Source of the DNA: Limanda limanda
Lineage: Eukaryota; Chordata; Actinopteri; Pleuronectiformes; Pleuronectidae
Reading direction: 5' to 3'
DNA length: 64,000 bases
Assembly: GCF_963576545.1 (NCBI RefSeq)
Contig: NC_083649.1
Coordinates: 8,610,406 to 8,674,405 of the forward strand
Shown: positions 38,838 to 64,000 of the stretch, piece after piece
Layout of the letters: each line of letters begins with the position of its first letter
How positions within the stretch are numbered: position 1 is the first letter of the stretch
Notes under the pieces: generated by a model
What the model was told of the DNA's origin: nothing
Databases searched by the model: none
The model's input: the letters and a program-made list of their open reading frames with translations, nothing else
Program-made: the position numbers and the translations under genes

Positions 38838-39111
38838 GAATTTGAGTTTGGTCAAAAATAGAAAATCCTCTGGAACCTCTTCAACGTACAATACAATACA
38901 AACGTGTGCAAATCAGGATGTAAATGTGTTTACTGACGAAAACCTCTTTCAAACAAATCTATTTAAACGTATAATTTCCCTATATAATCTTCATGTCATT
39001 CAGAAATTCTTTGCCAGTCCTCATCTGTAGTTTCCATCCACTGAGCACAAGAAACATTTGGACCCATGCGTCCAACGAGGTAGAACTGGGCCTTCACCGA
39101 GAAGTTCGGTA

Positions 39112-40640
39112 TTAGAACCAATCGTCTGTTGATCTAGAAACGCCACCGAACCCTGAGCAGACTCTCGATTTCTCCCAGATCTTCCTCCGCTGCTGGATCA
39201 TGTCAGTCTCAACTTCAGAGATAGGAGCAGAGTTGGGGGGTTAGAGAAGCCTGAGCATGCTGACAAATCCAAAAATAGATTAAATATGAAATGAGAACAA
39301 TACGAGTCAGTTACCTTAAAGTTCCTTTTGCTGAAGCCAAACCAGTGAGGGAAATCAAAGAGGGCGTCAGAGTAGTACTTGAGGGTGAAGGAGGCGTCTC
39401 GCCACACGGGCTCCACTTTGAGTAGTTTGTCACTTTCGATGTGGATGTTTTTTGCGGCCCAGTTTTCAAGCGTTTCGGCCAAGTCGATCTGACATGAGGA
39501 AAATCAGGAAACCATCAGCACATAAGCATGATTGCTTTGGCCCAGATTTGGCCAAAAACCAGCAGTTTGCTCCTGTTTGCCAGATCTGGGCCACAAGTCA
39601 ACCAAAGGTGGCCTGAGTTACTTTTGTGCTATTTGGGTCGAATCCACCATTTACCACATGGGCCACCTGAGGTCAAGATTACACCTTTCAATATCAGGGA
39701 AACATTTGCCATTTTTACAAGTGGGTTAGGGGCCACAAGAGGGCCGCATCATCGCCTGAAGTGGACCACATCCGTATGCTATCAATGGACATGGACCACA
39801 GAGAGGTTGTGCTCACATCCACCCTGTAGCTTTCTCCAGCCACAGAAGAGATGGTCCAGTCCAGGCCTCGCTCCAGCTGCCACTTGATCAGAGGGTCGCT
39901 GCCGTCGATGGACACCACGTACTGCTGCAGCACTGAAACACAAACCGCCCATGAGCAAACCGGCACAGAGGACTGAAGGAAAACATGTTGACATGTGAGC
40001 TACGTAAGTGCTAGGCGGCCTTTTGTTATTTCTCCACCCCGCCCACTGCAAACTGAGTGTGCAGGCCAGCACTGTGAGTCACCCCAGCCACCAAACTGCA
40101 TGCAGAAAGGCCAGTGGTGCATTCAAAGACCTTTTCTTTTTCAACTGCATGATCATGACACTGTGAATTCATGCTGAGACGTTGTGATGAAAAGGTTCTG
40201 TCACCTCTCACTTCATTCGCTGCCTTTCTGTGGCCGGCTGAGAAGTGTTCCTGGCAGGCAGAGGTCAGCAGATAGATCCTCTTGGACAGGAGGCTCTTTC
40301 TCATGCTGGTGTACTCCCACAGATCGTGCATCTTCACTTTCCTGCCACAAATCAGACAGTGTCTCGTGGGTTTCTCACACAGAGTCATATATATAAATAT
40401 ATCTTCCCTCATGTATGCAGTCTCTGCTCCGTCTCACCTTCCTGGCGAGTTCTGGAAAACTATTTTCCCTCTGCAGCCCTGGAAGTCATCGATGAGCACC
40501 AGGACCTTCTCCGGGTCGCTGCGGACTCGGTAACCCGAACCTGGGGCCTCCTCCACGGTGAAACCAGCTGGGGGGTCCCTCAGGAACACCTCCACCTCCG
40601 TCACTGTCATCCGGCGGGGGGGCCTTTTGTCTGGCGCCAT
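39112..40640 (-). CDS. medag: Mesenteric estrogen-dependent adipogenesis protein
   Basis: MEDAG is a poorly understood cytoplasmic protein that promotes adipocyte differentiation in mammals. Minus-strand exons: 40438-40640, 40205-40341, 39817-39932, 39315-39488 and (tentative) 39112-39207, about 241 residues (human 303). The N-terminal exon is not alignable to human by eye. Recognition rests on exon 2 (RKSLLSKRIYLLTS against human ETILSKPMLFFI), exon 3 (DWTISSVAGESYRV against DMVISSVIGESYRL) and exon 4 (SDALFDFPHWFGFS against ADALFDFFYWFGLS), in the right order and next to alox5ap. The last exon, ending in VSRSTDDWF, resembles the human SRGSIDDVF stretch but its acceptor is weak. The ATG has an upstream in-frame context with no alternative. 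It is tail-to-tail with alox5ap. Confidence 0.85.
39528..39745. repeat. 'Tggcccagat' internally repetitive segment
   Basis: Words like 'ggcccagatttggcc', 'gccagatctgggcca' and 'gggccacctgagg' recur within medag intron 3. The style matches a common fish interspersed repeat; the family is unknown. Confidence 0.45.
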
Positions 40641-40800
40641 GATGTCACTGATGGTTCCTCCTACTGGAGCCTGTAGCTGTTTGTGTCTGAGTGAAGCTAG
40701 AGGCTGCAGCTTTAATACTCCTCCAACACAACCGTCAAGTTAGAGGAGGTGACAAGAGAAGGACTTCTGCTCTCCTCTTACCAAAATAAACCACTGAACA

Positions 40801-44000
<3,200 letters not shown>

Positions 44001-44130
44001 TGGTGACCTGGTGTCCGCTAGAGGTCGCTGCAGCTCCACAGTGCTCAGCCGCTGTTAGCATGTAGCCGCTAGCACGTTCCACCGGCCGCCATGAAAACAC
44101 GGAGACTTTAAACGGAGCCGCGGAGGAGTC

Positions 44131-61524
<17,394 letters not shown>

Positions 61525-61714
61525 AAACACGGCACAGTAACAAACTGTAGAAACCTATGTTGCACTGTGGTGTAAAGTTTACGACGTGCAAAGTCAATCA
61601 ATATTTTCCGATATCAGTATTAAATCTAATGTCTCTGTGCGTCAGCTGGAATGGGTTGCAGAACATTACGGCCCGGATATGTCTCTCCAGAGGTTTAGCT
61701 CATCATCTTGGACA

Positions 61715-61720
61715 AATAAA
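61715..61720 (+). terminator. b3glct poly(A) signal
   Basis: AATAAA 190 bases beyond the stop codon, the first hexamer downstream; another (62168) could serve a longer form. Confidence 0.65.
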
Positions 61721-61749
61721 CTGCACATTCAAATGACGTCTGAACACCT

Positions 61750-63790
61750 TCACCCTGGAAGGAGTTTGAAATGCAACACGTGTGTATGAGGCTTTAGATA
61801 TTTAATTTATTCAAGAGTGATTATCTCAATGTATTATTTTCCTGTTTGACAAGCACCTTTTTGCTTGCTAACCAGATCTTTGCATTTGTCCTTTTTGTAT
61901 TTCTGTTTGTTTTGTATCTGTGAAACAAAAAGTTTACCAAGTTGATAACAACCGAGTGAGTGATTCTCTAAAGGAGGATTTTTCAATAGAATTTTATATT
62001 TTTGTGAGGCTGTTTGTGTGTGTGCGTGTGTGTGTACGGGTGTGAGAATAATTATGACCACAGCTGGCGAGCCTGTATAAAAATGCCATTTGACACCTTT
62101 TTTGGAGAATATCTAAATGTCTGTGTGCGCTTACTGAAAACCACATTTCCTGGAATTATATGGGCAGAAAATAAAACCCTAATCTAGTTGGGTAACAAAC
62201 TTTTATTTGTGTGTTTTTATTTGTTTTATTTCACAGAAACACGCCGACAGGAACAGGGCACCTTTGTCTGTTCTCTGCCTCCGCCTGCGTGTTTTTCATT
62301 TCTCCAGACGTGTCGTCCTCCTTGAGCATCCTGTGTCATTGTGACTTCAGTTACTATAGCAACAGGGAAATTAACTGTGACGATGACGATGTCTCTATCA
62401 AAGCTCCGTGTGTTGACATATTGTGTATCAGCTTCCATTACAGATAACATAAACACATCACTGCCACATAGCAGACGGTCTTAATCGCTTGATTTGCTTC
62501 TGGTGTCAGTCGGTATAATTGGCTTTCATGTGTTTCTATGTGAGCGTGACAGAGATAAACGCTTTAATACTGACATCAAGCCAGGTTTGATAGAATAATA
62601 AGTCTCCTCTACTTTGCTCTTCACCAGTCTCAGAAGTCCCATTATTACATTTTTTAATCTGCAAGGTCGCAGGCCTATCATTACATCACTCCTTCCTTGT
62701 GTAGATGCGACGTTTCCAACATCACGCACTCGGATCCCTCTGTTCTTCCCGCACTCTCATTCACACACACACACGGGAGTCATTGGTGCGGTGAAGTTTC
62801 ATAAACCTCCGAGTGCAGGAGACTCTTCCAGCTCTGCCCCTCACACAGAGAAGCTGTTGCTTTGGCTGCTGAATCAGCTTCAAATCTGCAGCGGCATCCA
62901 TCCAGTCTCTAACTCTCCAGCCATTTCCGTCAATGAGCAGTAAACCGGTTCATTGAACACACACGCGTTCTTGTTAGTGTGATTCAAGCGTCTCATAAAT
63001 CCAACACAGTTAAGTGATGAGGACGCTGAGTCGGTCGACCATTACTGTCACTTAGGTTTTTTATGCTGTGTAACATATTTCTGATCGCATTTTTATTACT
63101 TATCCACGCTCATCCTATAAGTTTTTTTTATTGCCAGAGAATGGCTGCAACTAATCAAAGCAAACCCAGGAGCGGAGCCAGAACTGCTGTTGGACGGTGG
63201 TGAGGAATTTTCAGTGAATCATAAATAACATTTAGTCAAAACACCCTCGAAGCACAGGACTGGAATCTGTGATTACAAATTGATACAGGAAATTTCCCCC
63301 TGACCAATATTTTAATCAGTGAGAAGTTATTTAAAGAGCTAATACTCAGATTCCTAATAAATTTGCTGAATACTTTGCTGAGCTTTTACATTTAGCTGTA
63401 TACTAGTTGCTGTCGCTCACAGATCACAGCTCCAACATATGAATAAGAACGTTTAATAAACCCGTCAAAGTTTCCATCAGGGAGAGAAGAGCTGGAAATC
63501 AGTTGGGATAGTCTATAATAAAGCTGTCATTTTAAATCCAGCCCGGCAGCACAACATCCATGATGCTTGTATAAATATGAACGGCCGAAACCACAACAGG
63601 TAGTAAACGTGATTAAACGGCACATAAAGAAATCAGAGATGATTTTTTTTTTTAGACATAAATCAATACCATTGATGTCTGTGATCCTTTCAGTCCCATC
63701 AAACAAAAGGTTTTATATTAGTGTGCTAAAAAAATACAGCGAATGTAAAAAAAAAATCATCAACAGATATTAAAAAAATGAAATGCCAAA
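61750..63790. other. Intergenic region beyond b3glct
   Basis: No coding exon or RNA gene is recognised. In human the next gene is RXFP2; no leucine-rich-repeat or receptor motif appears in the short frames here. Confidence 0.55.
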
Positions 63791-63796
63791 ATGTTG

Positions 63797-64000
63797 GTCC
63801 AGGTACTTTGGAGCTGTGGTTCCGGAGATCGAGCGGGTCGTCCACTAACCAGATGGTTGGTGGTTCCATCCCAGTCCCATGCATTTACGGTGCTTAATCG
63901 TCCTTGGGCAAGACACTGAACCCGAAATTACCCATAATATGTGTGATGCAGAAAGAGCTGCACATGAATGCAGTGTAGAGTTAAATACCGACAATTCACT
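63797..64000 (+). repeat. tRNA-like SINE, cut by window end
   Basis: 'gagcgggtcgtccactaacc', 'gatggttggtggttccatcc' and 'cttgggcaagacactgaacc' are landmarks of a widespread fish SINE-type repeat. 'GGTTCCATCC' resembles a Pol III B box. The copy continues past the window edge. Confidence 0.72.

Overview
This is vertebrate nuclear DNA, and almost certainly from a ray-finned fish (probably a spiny-rayed teleost; the species cannot be named from the sequence). The evidence is GT-AG introns, long dinucleotide and GATA microsatellites, teleost-type dispersed repeats and LINE relics, and five protein genes in the neighbourhood known from human chromosome 13q12.3.

Layout. 1-11.25 kb: gene-poor flank with microsatellites, a degenerate telomere-like tract and several dispersed repeats. 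11.28-15.1 kb (minus): hmgb1, four coding exons, a 5' non-coding exon and a CCAAT-rich promoter. 15.3-18.4 kb: intergenic. 18.6-33.5 kb (plus): uspl1, a SUMO isopeptidase with eight coding exons. 34.3 kb (minus): an intact tRNA-Glu(TTC) gene. 35.7-38.8 kb (plus): alox5ap (FLAP), five exons. 39.1-40.6 kb (minus): medag, five exons, tail-to-tail with alox5ap. 40.8-41.5 kb: a very long GATA/GA microsatellite just upstream of medag. 41.5-44.0 kb: intergenic, with one exon-like orphan ORF. 44.1-61.7 kb (plus): b3glct, all 15 coding exons; its intron 10 holds an antisense LINE fragment with an open reverse-transcriptase frame. 61.7-64 kb: intergenic, ending in a tRNA-like SINE cut by the window edge.

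I assembled the coding exons by hand from splice sites and reading phase. All five gene models close in frame: hmgb1 206 aa, uspl1 1218 aa, alox5ap 154 aa, medag about 241 aa (last exon less certain), b3glct 479 aa.

The genes do not form a pathway or operon. They are neighbours by ancient synteny: a chromatin protein/alarmin, a nuclear SUMO protease, a leukotriene-synthesis helper, an adipogenesis factor and an ER glucosyltransferase. I see no sign of an undescribed multi-gene system. The most interesting observations are local: a shortened FLAP loop, splice sites embedded in TG/CA microsatellites, tandem donors that would switch the uspl1 N-terminus, perfect inverted repeats, overlapping alox5ap/medag 3' ends, and the apparent absence of TEX26 and HSPH1 from the block.
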